From Anaerolineales bacterium UBA6055 (GTDB lineage: Bacteria; Chloroflexota; Anaerolineae; Aggregatilineales; Phototrophicaceae), in contig DIYL01000053.1 in NCBI GenBank assembly GCA_002428985.1, positions 1 to 47,571 on the forward strand: 47,571 nt of DNA. Direction: 5' to 3'. Each line of letters opens with the position of its first letter. Position 1 is the first letter of the stretch. Under the pieces are notes generated by a model, which was not told where the DNA came from, made no database searches, and saw only the letters and a program-made list of their open reading frames with translations. The translations under genes were made by a program, and so were the position numbers. Of the stretch, positions 40,422 to 47,571 are shown piece by piece.

Positions 40422-41192
40422 ATGAGTGAAAAACCAATTGACAAGCTAGAAACACAACTAGAAACACTAATCGAAGGTGCATTTGCACGTCTATTCCAAC
40501 GTACTATCAATGCACGAGATGTAGCGGTATTACTTGTGCGTGAGATGGAAAATCATCTCATCGACCCACAAGAAGATGATCCACGCTCAATCGCACCAGA
40601 CACTTACACAATCTATCTTAATGATCAAACCATCAAAAATTTTCTCAAAACATATCCAGATTTATCTAAACGCCTATCAACTCTCATCGTTGAACTCGGC
40701 ACACAATCTGGTTACCGTCTACACAATAAACCAACAGTCAAATTACTAGCCGATAGTCAGCTTACACCACATAAAGCTATCGTCACTGCACGGCATGGCA
40801 CAGAGTCTGGTGTCAGTACAGAAGCCATGCAACCAATTCATGTATCCGAAACACAATCCTCAGTTCATAATCCGCGTTTACAAATCGGCGATCATAATAA
40901 CTATGAACTGACAAAATCGATCATCAACATCGGGCGTGAAACCGATAATGATATTGTGGTCGATGATGCCTATATCTCACGTCATCACTTACAACTTCGC
41001 AAACGATTTGGAGCATACATGTTATTTGATGTTGATAGCAGTGGCGGCACAAAGGTAAACAATATACAGGTTCGTGAACATATTCTACAAAATGGTGATG
41101 TGATCCATATCGGACATACACGCATCATTTACACAGATGACACGACACATTCATTTAATAATGGCACAACACAGACACTCGACCCCATCTAG
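40422..41192 (+). CDS. fhaA: FhaA-like protein (DUF3662 plus FHA domain)
   Basis: A 256-residue cytoplasmic protein. Residues 1-120 match DUF3662, with LETLIEGAFARLFQRTINAR followed by DVAVLLVREME and a tail with YTIYLND. The C-terminal FHA domain (about 160-240) has INIGRETDNDIVVDDAYISR, HHLQLR and SSGGTKVNN, keeping the Arg, Ser and His that read phosphothreonine (GR, SRHH). Actinobacterial FhaA binds phosphorylated peptidoglycan regulators such as MviN. The order fhaA, fhaB, then RodA and PbpA-like further down resembles the actinobacterial cell-wall cluster. No Ser/Thr kinase gene is in the window, so the phosphorylating enzyme must lie elsewhere. Likely leaderless. Confidence 0.85.
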   Translation: MSEKPIDKLETQLETLIEGAFARLFQRTINARDVAVLLVREMENHLIDPQEDDPRSIAPDTYTIYLNDQTIKNFLKTYPDLSKRLSTLIVELGTQSGYRLHNKPTVKLLADSQLTPHKAIVTARHGTESGVSTEAMQPIHVSETQSSVHNPRLQIGDHNNYELTKSIINIGRETDNDIVVDDAYISRHHLQLRKRFGAYMLFDVDSSGGTKVNNIQVREHILQNGDVIHIGHTRIIYTDDTTHSFNNGTTQTLDPI

Positions 41193-41203
41193 GATAATCA
41201 CCC

Positions 41204-41647
41204 GTGAGTTTTGAACTTGTCTTATTCTTTTTGCGATTCTTGGCAGGCCTGATGTTGCTCGGTTTCCTTGGGGCATTATATTGGCTTATCTGGCGCGAAT
41301 TCAGACAAACCAATGAGCAACTCCAATCAACCCGCACAACTTATGGTTACCTTGTTTCTATTGTCGAATTTGATGGACAATACAGGCAAGTTGGCGATAA
41401 ACATCCACTAATGCCTATCACAACCCTCGGACGATCAGCAACCAACACAATTATCGTTAATGATACATTTGCAAGTGGTGAACACGCCCGTATTATATTA
41501 GAACATGGGCAGTGGTGGTTAGAAGATCGCGATAGTCGGAATGGTACATTACTGAATGATGAAGCCATTGGGACTCGCATTATTCTAACTGATGGAGATA
41601 TTGTCGGAATCGGCAACTTTGCCTATAAACTCGAACTCAATAAATAG
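41204..41647 (+). CDS. fhaB: FhaB-like membrane-anchored FHA protein
   Basis: A 147-residue protein with a GTG start 11 bases after fhaA. One membrane segment at about 4-27 places a C-terminal FHA domain (about 65-140) inside the cell: ITTLGRSATNTIIVNDTFAS, then GEHARIILEHGQWWLEDRDS and RNGTLLND. The phosphothreonine-binding Arg (LGRS), Ser (ASGEHA) and Asn (RNGT) residues are present. Actinobacterial FhaB (FipA) joins division and elongation proteins. Here it is followed by an SDR gene after 6 bases. Confidence 0.87.
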   Translation: MSFELVLFFLRFLAGLMLLGFLGALYWLIWREFRQTNEQLQSTRTTYGYLVSIVEFDGQYRQVGDKHPLMPITTLGRSATNTIIVNDTFASGEHARIILEHGQWWLEDRDSRNGTLLNDEAIGTRIILTDGDIVGIGNFAYKLELNK

Positions 41648-41653
41648 GAGTGC

Positions 41654-42448
41654 ATGATGGATTTAGGTCTTAGAGGAGCACGGGTTTTAGTAACAGCAGC
41701 TAGTCGTGGACTCGGCGCAGCAACAGCTCGTCAATTTAGTCGTGAAGGCGCCATTGTTGTTATTTCTAGTCGCAATTTGGAATCACTTCAAGACACAGCA
41801 TCAAGCATCGTTGAAGAAACAGGTAACGCCGTATTTACACAAGCCTGCGATGTAACAGACTTCACACAAGTTGAACGCCTCGTCAAAAACTCCGCTGATA
41901 TGGTTGGCGGTCTAGACATCATTGTGACCAATGCGGGGGGGCCACCTGCCGGAAACTTTGATGCATTTGATATGGACGTATGGCAATCGTCAACCCAATT
42001 GACCTTATTAAGTGCTGTTGCACTGATTAAGCATAGCCTCCCCTATCTGAAAAAATCAACGCGTGCCGCAATTTTGACAATTACAAGCATTAGCGCAAAA
42101 CAACCTGTTGATAATCTCATCTTATCCAACACATTACGTCCAGCAGTCATTGGGTTGACTAAATCACTTTCTCTAGAATTGGGACAAGACAATATCCGTG
42201 TCAACAGTATTTTGCCAGGTATTACCGATACAGAACGCATTCAAGACTTGGCCAAAGCTCGCGCAGAAATCAATAACTTACCTGTCGAGGATGTACAAGC
42301 CAGTATGTCCGATGGTATTCCATTGGGACGGATTGGCTCGCCAGAAGAATTTGCCAATGTTGCTGTTATGATGTGTTCTCCCGCTGGTGGATTCATAAAC
42401 GGTGTTGCATTACCCGTGGACGGTGGATGGATACGAGCAACGTTGTAA
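41654..42448 (+). CDS. Short-chain dehydrogenase/reductase, atypical active site
   Basis: A 264-residue classical-type SDR by length and fold. The cofactor motif TAASRGLGAATARQFSREGA and NAGGPPAG are clear, and a Ser follows (ILTITSISAK). The position of the YxxxK motif reads SNTLR, so the catalytic Tyr and Lys are replaced by Ser and Arg. The sequence around it (LSNTLRPAVIGLTKSLSLEL) is itself a recognised variant in a subfamily annotated as 3-oxoacyl-ACP reductase-like, so this is probably not random decay. Its reaction is uncertain. It overlaps no gene but sits 6 bases behind fhaB; AGGAG precedes the ATG. Confidence 0.82.
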   Translation: MMDLGLRGARVLVTAASRGLGAATARQFSREGAIVVISSRNLESLQDTASSIVEETGNAVFTQACDVTDFTQVERLVKNSADMVGGLDIIVTNAGGPPAGNFDAFDMDVWQSSTQLTLLSAVALIKHSLPYLKKSTRAAILTITSISAKQPVDNLILSNTLRPAVIGLTKSLSLELGQDNIRVNSILPGITDTERIQDLAKARAEINNLPVEDVQASMSDGIPLGRIGSPEEFANVAVMMCSPAGGFINGVALPVDGGWIRATL

Positions 42449-42528
42449 TATTGAATACAGTTGATGAGATTATATGAACCTGACATAATGACTGATATTA
42501 AGATTTTTAATCTCCGTAAAGGAAAAGT

Positions 42529-43407
42529 ATGATGGAAACAGTAAAAATTGGGGTTATAGGCGGATCCGGCTTATATAATATGCCTGATATTAGTGATGTA
42601 ACAAGCGTCGAGATCGATACACCATTCGGCAAACCCAGTGGTGCAATTCGTATCGGTACACTTAGTGGAAAACGAGTCGCATTCGTCCCACGTCACGGAG
42701 AAGGACATGTCTATTCACCCTCAACACTACCCTATCGTGCCAATATCTTCGCACTTAAAAAATTAGGTGTACGTTTCATCATCGCAGTTAACGCATCTGG
42801 TTCATTACGCGAACACTTTGAACCGGGTCATATCATTACGCCCGACCAAATCATCGACTATACAATTCATACCCGTGCACGGTCGTTCTTCGAAAATGGT
42901 ATTGTAGCCCATGTCTCTGTTGCTGATCCATTCAGCGACTATTTACGTCAGATTGTTGGTGATGCAGTCGAAACCGTTGGTGGAACAGTGCATCGTGAAG
43001 GCACATTTTTAATAGAAGATGGTCCGCGTTTTGCGACCCGTGCAGAAAGTCATATGTTCCGCAATCTGGGTTGTGACCTCATCGGAATGACAACCGCGCC
43101 GGAAGCATTCCTTGCACGCGAAGCCGAAATTGACTATATGTCTATGGCACACATCACAGATTATGATAGTTGGCATGAGGAAGAAGAAGCAGTTACGTCA
43201 GAGATGGTCATTCAGACACTTGTCGAAAATATCAAAGTTGTCCAGAAAGCATTGGCAGAAGCCATTAAACATATTGATGAAGACCATGTCGTGCCAGCGC
43301 ATACAACATTGGATGCAGCCTTAGCAACAGCGCGTGAAGCGATGCCTGCCGATGTGATTGAAAAGTTGCGCCCAATTGTCGCTCGTACACTCAAATTAGA
43401 TCAATAA
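42529..43407 (+). CDS. mtnP: S-methyl-5'-thioadenosine phosphorylase
   Basis: Phosphorolyses methylthioadenosine to adenine and methylthioribose-1-phosphate, the substrate of MtnA. 292 residues, with IGVIGGSGLYNM (phosphate site), RHGEGHVYSPSTLPYRANIF, INASGS-like VNASGSLREHFEPGHI, and MTTAPEAFLAREAEIDYMSM followed by TDYDSWH, the Asp-Tyr-Asp segment that selects 6-aminopurines. This favours MTAP over purine nucleoside phosphorylase. AAAGGAAAA precedes two adjacent ATGs; the second (42532) is an equally good start. It sits, unexpectedly, inside the fhaA-fhaB-rodA-pbp cluster, 13 bases ahead of the polymerase gene. Confidence 0.93.
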   Translation: MMETVKIGVIGGSGLYNMPDISDVTSVEIDTPFGKPSGAIRIGTLSGKRVAFVPRHGEGHVYSPSTLPYRANIFALKKLGVRFIIAVNASGSLREHFEPGHIITPDQIIDYTIHTRARSFFENGIVAHVSVADPFSDYLRQIVGDAVETVGGTVHREGTFLIEDGPRFATRAESHMFRNLGCDLIGMTTAPEAFLAREAEIDYMSMAHITDYDSWHEEEEAVTSEMVIQTLVENIKVVQKALAEAIKHIDEDHVVPAHTTLDAALATAREAMPADVIEKLRPIVARTLKLDQ

Positions 43408-43420
43408 TCTGGAGTTCTCG

Positions 43421-44719
43421 TTGCAACCCAATCTACCATCACCGCGCACAACACACCCACACGAAGGGCTTCTGTTAATTTTAGCAGGGCTGTTTGTCAT
43501 GCTCGGGTTGATGACTGTTGGGCTTACTCGTGATGTTACGATTACCTATTGGTTGATCTTTCTTGTATGGGGTGCATGTGCAATCGGCGGGAATATGATT
43601 CTCAACCGCTATCTGCCGGAACGTGACACACTCCTTTTTCCAATTGTTATGTTATTAAGTGGTTGGGGGTTGGTACTTATCGAACGGCTTGCCCCCAACT
43701 TTGCAGATCGGCAAGCAATTTGGTTGCTAGTCAGTGTTGGAGCCATGCTGGTTAGTGCAATTTTTCCCCATCTTCTGCGATGGCTACGCACGTATCGTTA
43801 TATCTTGCTTGCACTAACTCTACTTCTGCTTGCTAGCACAATTATATTCGGGCGTAATCCATCCGGTAATGCGTTTGCACCACAACTATGGTTAGGAATC
43901 GGATCAATCTATTTCCAACCATCAGAAGTTATGAAGCTTATCGTAACCGCATTTCTTGCCAGTTACTTAGGTGAACAAGCCACAACTTTACGATCACGCA
44001 ATACAACAAATCTTGATGCTAATAGTCCTCGCCTTGGTTTGTCACTAAGATTAATCGGTCCTATCATTTTGATGTGGGGATTATCAGTGGTTGTACTTGT
44101 CTGGCAACGTGACCTTGGTACAGCGATGCTATTTTTCATCGTATTTATGCTATTGTTATACATCACAAGTGGTGACATACGCCTACTCATCGGTGGGTTC
44201 ACACTGGTTATCATCGCCGGTTTTGTCGCCTACCAGCTTTTTGCAGTCGTTCAACTCCGCATCGACATATGGATTAACCCGTGGGCAGAAGCTGATGGTC
44301 GTGCCTACCAAATTGTACAAAGCCTAATGGCATTTGGATCAGGTGGTATCTTTGGAACAGGTGCAGGATTAGGTTATCCGAATTATATTCCCGTTGTTCA
44401 TTCAGACTTTGTGTTTTCAGCATTAGCTGAGGAATGGGGATTACTGGGAGTAATCACAGTTCTAAGTTGCTTTGCTGTATTGGTCATGCGTGGTTTACAT
44501 ATTGGTATGTCCCACACAGGTCGTCCCTTCCATACCTTGCTTTCTGTTGGGCTAACCATGATGCTTGCAGTACAGGCGTTATTAATTATGGGTGGTGTCC
44601 TCAAATTACTTCCCCTCACTGGCGTTACATTGCCATTTATGAGTTATGGCGGGAGTTCACTTCTTATCAGCTACGTTATGATTGGTCTGCTATTACGATT
44701 GTCATCGGGAGAGCGTTAA
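43421..44719 (+). CDS. SEDS-family peptidoglycan polymerase (RodA/FtsW)
   Basis: A 432-residue membrane protein with about ten hydrophobic segments; the TTG start follows TGGAG. The family blocks are intact: FQPSEVMKLIVTAFLASYLG, VWQRDLGTAMLFF with the essential Asp region, INPWAEADGRAYQIVQSLMA, the SGGIFGTGAGLGYPNYIPVV loop, HSDFVFSALAEEWGLLG, and LPFMSYGGSSLL. SEDS proteins polymerise glycan strands from lipid II and need a class B PBP as partner and transpeptidase. The gene stop abuts the next start (TAAATG), so it is translationally coupled to the PBP-like protein. RodA is favoured over FtsW because of the neighbouring FhaA/FhaB order. Confidence 0.93.
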   Translation: MQPNLPSPRTTHPHEGLLLILAGLFVMLGLMTVGLTRDVTITYWLIFLVWGACAIGGNMILNRYLPERDTLLFPIVMLLSGWGLVLIERLAPNFADRQAIWLLVSVGAMLVSAIFPHLLRWLRTYRYILLALTLLLLASTIIFGRNPSGNAFAPQLWLGIGSIYFQPSEVMKLIVTAFLASYLGEQATTLRSRNTTNLDANSPRLGLSLRLIGPIILMWGLSVVVLVWQRDLGTAMLFFIVFMLLLYITSGDIRLLIGGFTLVIIAGFVAYQLFAVVQLRIDIWINPWAEADGRAYQIVQSLMAFGSGGIFGTGAGLGYPNYIPVVHSDFVFSALAEEWGLLGVITVLSCFAVLVMRGLHIGMSHTGRPFHTLLSVGLTMMLAVQALLIMGGVLKLLPLTGVTLPFMSYGGSSLLISYVMIGLLLRLSSGER

Positions 44720-46153
44720 ATGCAGTTCGCCAACGAAATCCAACATCTCTTCCTTGGTACACTCATCGCTTTCGCTATCGTTGGACTGTCTGCGACCTAT
44801 TGGGCAATTACTGGACGAGACACAATTTTACTGAGAGACGATAACCCGCGTATCATAGAAGAAATTGCTCGTATTCAACGCGGTAGTATCTACGATCGCG
44901 ATGAGGAATTGCTCGTCCAAACAGAAACTGAAAATGGTGTCACATCACGTCGTTATCTGCATGAGTCTACCTACAGCACACTCGGTTACTACAGCCTGAG
45001 GTATGGTGAGGGTGGCGCAGAATTTGCGTTCAACGATACATTAGCACGTACGATTAGTGAAGAAAATCTGTCAGATTATTTTGAGCAAAGCATCCTGAAT
45101 GTACCTACAACTGGTGCAGACATCCAACTTACGCTTGACCTCAAAATTCAAACGGCTCTTACCGATAGTCTGATCAATCAACAAGGCGCAGGTGTTGTCC
45201 TCGATGCACAAACAGGGGAAATACTCGCATTAGCCAGTTTGCCAACATATGACCCTAATACACTTGATGATAATTGGGATTCACTCACTCAAGCGATAGG
45301 CGATCCATTTTTCAATCGTGCCTTACAAGGACAATATCAGCCCGGTGGCGTAATGTATACTTTATGGATGGCGCAAGCACTACTCACCGAATATGACACC
45401 ACACAACTTATTGCAAATGCCGATGATACCGTTGCACTTGGTGCAGATACACTTATGTCGTGTGCCATCGATCCGCCTGAAAGTAATTTGAATTTATTGC
45501 AAGGATATGTCTATGGTTGTCCGGTTCCATTTGCAGTTTATAGTCGGACAACGTCTGATCGTACGTTTGATGATCTTGTACAAAATTTCTCATTAGATAA
45601 CGCACTCGTCTTAGATAGATTTCCCATCCCCGAAACAATTAGTCCAACATCAGGTACACAAGTAGAAATTGACCCAATCTTACTCGGTTTACGTGATACC
45701 TTAGGACAAGGCAATATCACCGTTACCCCGCTGCATATTGCAGGTGTCTTATCTGCAATTGTCCATAACGGCAATGCACAAGCCCCCACAATCTTAAAAG
45801 CGATTCGGCAACCTGATAGTGATATTTGGGAACCGGTAAATGATCGCCAACCCAGTACACCGATGATGACTTCGGCAACTGCGCGACAATTGCAAACAAC
45901 CTTACGCGACGTCTGGCAAACGATACAGACAGATACATATCCTGAAGCCATTTCAGTTGGTGCGACAGTTGCAACATCCCAATCCGGTACAGAAACACAA
46001 TCATGGCTCATCGGATTTGTACGCCACGAACAAGGCACACGAATTGCATTTGTGATACTCTTAGAAGATACAAAGGATATTCAAACGATTATCTCAGCAG
46101 GGAAAACGTTAATTCAGGTGATAATAGAAGATACCGTGTCATCCCAATCATAA
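44720..46153 (+). CDS. Class B PBP-like pseudotranspeptidase
   Basis: A 477-residue protein with one membrane segment (about 10-30), a short pedestal domain and a transpeptidase-fold domain recognisable by IQLTLDLKIQTALTDSLINQ, GAGVVLDAQTGEILALASLP and NRALQGQYQPGG. It aligns with PbpA/PBP2-type proteins, but all three active-site motifs are gone. The SxxK box (normally PPGSTFK) reads QPGGVMY, with Gly 210 and Tyr 213; SxN (SCN) reads GCP at 266-268; KTG reads ATVA at 415-418. The frame is open and keeps its fold residues such as SWLIGFV, so this is not decay. It starts directly after the SEDS gene and could serve as its activator or a scaffold without crosslinking. Confidence 0.85.
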   Translation: MQFANEIQHLFLGTLIAFAIVGLSATYWAITGRDTILLRDDNPRIIEEIARIQRGSIYDRDEELLVQTETENGVTSRRYLHESTYSTLGYYSLRYGEGGAEFAFNDTLARTISEENLSDYFEQSILNVPTTGADIQLTLDLKIQTALTDSLINQQGAGVVLDAQTGEILALASLPTYDPNTLDDNWDSLTQAIGDPFFNRALQGQYQPGGVMYTLWMAQALLTEYDTTQLIANADDTVALGADTLMSCAIDPPESNLNLLQGYVYGCPVPFAVYSRTTSDRTFDDLVQNFSLDNALVLDRFPIPETISPTSGTQVEIDPILLGLRDTLGQGNITVTPLHIAGVLSAIVHNGNAQAPTILKAIRQPDSDIWEPVNDRQPSTPMMTSATARQLQTTLRDVWQTIQTDTYPEAISVGATVATSQSGTETQSWLIGFVRHEQGTRIAFVILLEDTKDIQTIISAGKTLIQVIIEDTVSSQS

Positions 46154-46171
46154 TAGTCAAACGAGGGAATT

Positions 46172-47571
46172 ATGAAAAAATCTTTACCGTTTATCATATG
46201 CTATCTTGTTTTCGCAATTTCTTTCACATCAATCGCTCAAGCAACATGCCCCGCGTTAGTTGATTTCGCATTACAATCCACGGATGAATTTTGTTCAGAA
46301 ACAGGGCGTAATCAAGCTTGTTTCGGTCATGTGAATCTAACCGCAGAAGGCCAGCCCGATGCCGTCAATTTTGAATTTATTGAAGTTGGTGATATTGTCG
46401 ATGTAGCATCCATTCGTACATTACGCCTCAGCACATTAGATTCATCAGCAGGCGCATGGGGTGTTGTACTCATGCGTATCCAAGCCAACCTACCGAACTC
46501 AACCCCCGGTCAAAATGTGACATTTATGCTGTTCGGTGATACAGAATTACGCAACGCCGCGACATCGATAGAAGATCAAAATCCTCCGACGCTTGAAGCA
46601 CAAGTCAGTTCATCAATTGACGCCAACGTACGCGTCGGACCCAATACGACCATGGCAGTCCTAGCATCTATTCCAAATGGAACAACTGTGACAGCTACAG
46701 GTATCTCACCCAATGGTGAATGGGTACGGATTCTCTTGCCAACTAGCAATAATGATCAAACTGGATGGATTTCACGCCAACTACTTATCCCATCTGATGA
46801 TACGAGTACACTTAATGTTATCCAACCAGGGCAACCACAATTCGGACCGATGCAAGCATTCTATCTGAGTACAGGCATTGGTCAGCCATCCTGTAACGAA
46901 GCGCCCGAAAATGGTCTACTTGTACAAACACCAAAAGGTGTCGGTGAGATTAACCTATTGGTTAACGAAGTTGAGATCAGTATGGGGTCAACAGTTTTCC
47001 TGACTGCTACACGTGATGAAGACGATGATGAAGATGGTATCAATGTAAACTCGATGGAAATTAAGACAATCGAAGGCACAGCTATCACCCGCATTAATGG
47101 TCGGACACAGGTCGCAACTGGTGGATCACAGTTTGAAGTAATCTACGATGATGAAGGATTTATCGAGGAAGTCAGTCAGACTGAGCGCCTTGAATTTGAT
47201 GAAATCGATGAATTACCATTTGAAAATCTAGACCGTGAGATTGACGACGAAGAATACGAAGAAATTTCTGACGAGGAATTAGAGATTCTAGAAGAATATG
47301 GTGAATTATTCGATGTGGTTGATATTGATGATACTGATGAACTTCTTGATTATATTGATGAATTTGGTGATGATGATCTCATCGAATATCTGCAAGAAGA
47401 ACTCGACATCGAATATTTTGATGGCGAAACAGCCGAATTCTTTGAAGAAGAACTCGACTTTGATATTGAAGGCTTCGAGGATGATGAAGATTTTGATGAG
47501 TTCGACGAATTTGATGAAGATTTTGACGGCGACGAGTTTGATGAAGATTTTGACGAGTTCGACGAATTTGA
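46172..47571 (+). CDS. Secreted SH3b protein with hyperacidic tail, 3' end outside the window
   Basis: The frame is open from an ATG at 46172 (GAGGGAA upstream) to the window edge, 466 codons without a stop. The signal peptide is at about residues 1-24 (ending IAQA), followed by a Cys-containing N-terminal domain and a bacterial SH3-like domain (about 146-206, SSIDANVRVGPN to WISRQLL). From about residue 335 on, the chain turns extremely acidic: 69 of the last 127 residues visible are Asp or Glu by my count, with one Arg and no Lys, ending in repeats of DEFDEF and DEDFD. Acidic tails of this kind can bind calcium or cationic surfaces. SH3b domains often bind cell wall, fitting the SEDS/PBP context. 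Function unknown. Confidence 0.85.
   Translation, partial: MKKSLPFIICYLVFAISFTSIAQATCPALVDFALQSTDEFCSETGRNQACFGHVNLTAEGQPDAVNFEFIEVGDIVDVASIRTLRLSTLDSSAGAWGVVLMRIQANLPNSTPGQNVTFMLFGDTELRNAATSIEDQNPPTLEAQVSSSIDANVRVGPNTTMAVLASIPNGTTVTATGISPNGEWVRILLPTSNNDQTGWISRQLLIPSDDTSTLNVIQPGQPQFGPMQAFYLSTGIGQPSCNEAPENGLLVQTPKGVGEINLLVNEVEISMGSTVFLTATRDEDDDEDGINVNSMEIKTIEGTAITRINGRTQVATGGSQFEVIYDDEGFIEEVSQTERLEFDEIDELPFENLDREIDDEEYEEISDEELEILEEYGELFDVVDIDDTDELLDYIDEFGDDDLIEYLQEELDIEYFDGETAEFFEEELDFDIEGFEDDEDFDEFDEFDEDFDGDEFDEDFDEFDEF

Noticed and set aside
45538..46038. 166-codon minus-strand frame inside the PBP-like gene
   Set aside because: No ribosome site or family similarity; the plus-strand frame has a clear transpeptidase fold.

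Overview
The window looks like a piece of a Chloroflexota chromosome, probably class Anaerolineae. This is inferred from gene content and style, not from a marker gene. Supporting signs are a DUF3048 protein behind a long Thr/Pro linker, paired secreted DUF4397/SH3-like proteins, an actinobacterial-like FhaA/FhaB/RodA/PbpA order, single-membrane lipoproteins, an AT-leaning composition, and frequent GTG and TTG starts behind clear Shine-Dalgarno (SD) sequences. I found no rRNA, tRNA, CRISPR array or prophage. The only mobile DNA is the tail of an ISAs1-type transposase at the left edge.

Layout. 1-543: broken transposase. 0.6-5.7 kb: tgt with a PstS-like lipoprotein; on the minus strand a LmbE/PIG-L deacetylase and a small TPR-like membrane protein; then the DUF3048 protein. 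5.8-10.8 kb: a winged-helix-like protein, mltG overlapping a receptor-type lipoprotein, a pyrimidine-nucleoside phosphorylase (minus), and a membrane methyltransferase-like protein. 10.9-15.5 kb: a DsbA-like thioredoxin protein, an isochorismatase-family hydrolase with mtnA, a phosphodiesterase gene split by a stop codon, and a TetR gene with two palindromic operators ahead of a small exporter. 15.6-18.8 kb (minus): a nicotinate phosphoribosyltransferase and a lone CpaF-type ATPase. 19.0-21.3 kb: a PfkB/adenosine kinase-like gene and ahcY. 21.4-26.1 kb: two large secreted DUF4397 proteins. 26.2-28.9 kb: rmd, gmd and tatD. 28.9-30.0 kb (minus): a secreted protein with three internal repeats. 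30.1-36.2 kb: a glycan operon (GT2, GT4, a free-standing EF-Tu domain II-like protein, a YfhO-like protein, an O-antigen ligase/polymerase). 36.3-37.6 kb: a divergent DUF1772-like/TetR pair. 37.7-40.3 kb: rpsF, ssb, rpsR and a parvulin foldase. 40.4-47.6 kb: fhaA, fhaB, an SDR, mtnP, a RodA/FtsW polymerase, a PBP-like protein and a secreted SH3b protein with a hyperacidic tail that runs off the end.

How the genes work together. Four genes form much of an S-adenosylmethionine by-product salvage system: ahcY and the adenosine kinase-like gene clear S-adenosylhomocysteine and adenosine, while mtnP and mtnA process methylthioadenosine. rmd and gmd can make GDP-D-rhamnose, a plausible donor for the neighbouring glycosyltransferases. 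MltG, RodA/FtsW and the PBP-like protein belong to peptidoglycan elongation, with FHA proteins as likely phospho-Thr readers.

The most striking observation is that the PBP-like partner of the intact SEDS polymerase has lost all three transpeptidase motifs (SxxK, SxN, KTG), so it looks like a pseudoenzyme. Also notable are a TGT without its three zinc cysteines, an orphan EF-Tu domain II-like protein in a glycan operon, a bS18 with an RG-rich N-terminal extension, two TetR genes each with paired operators, and a phosphodiesterase gene whose frame continues intact beyond a TAA.
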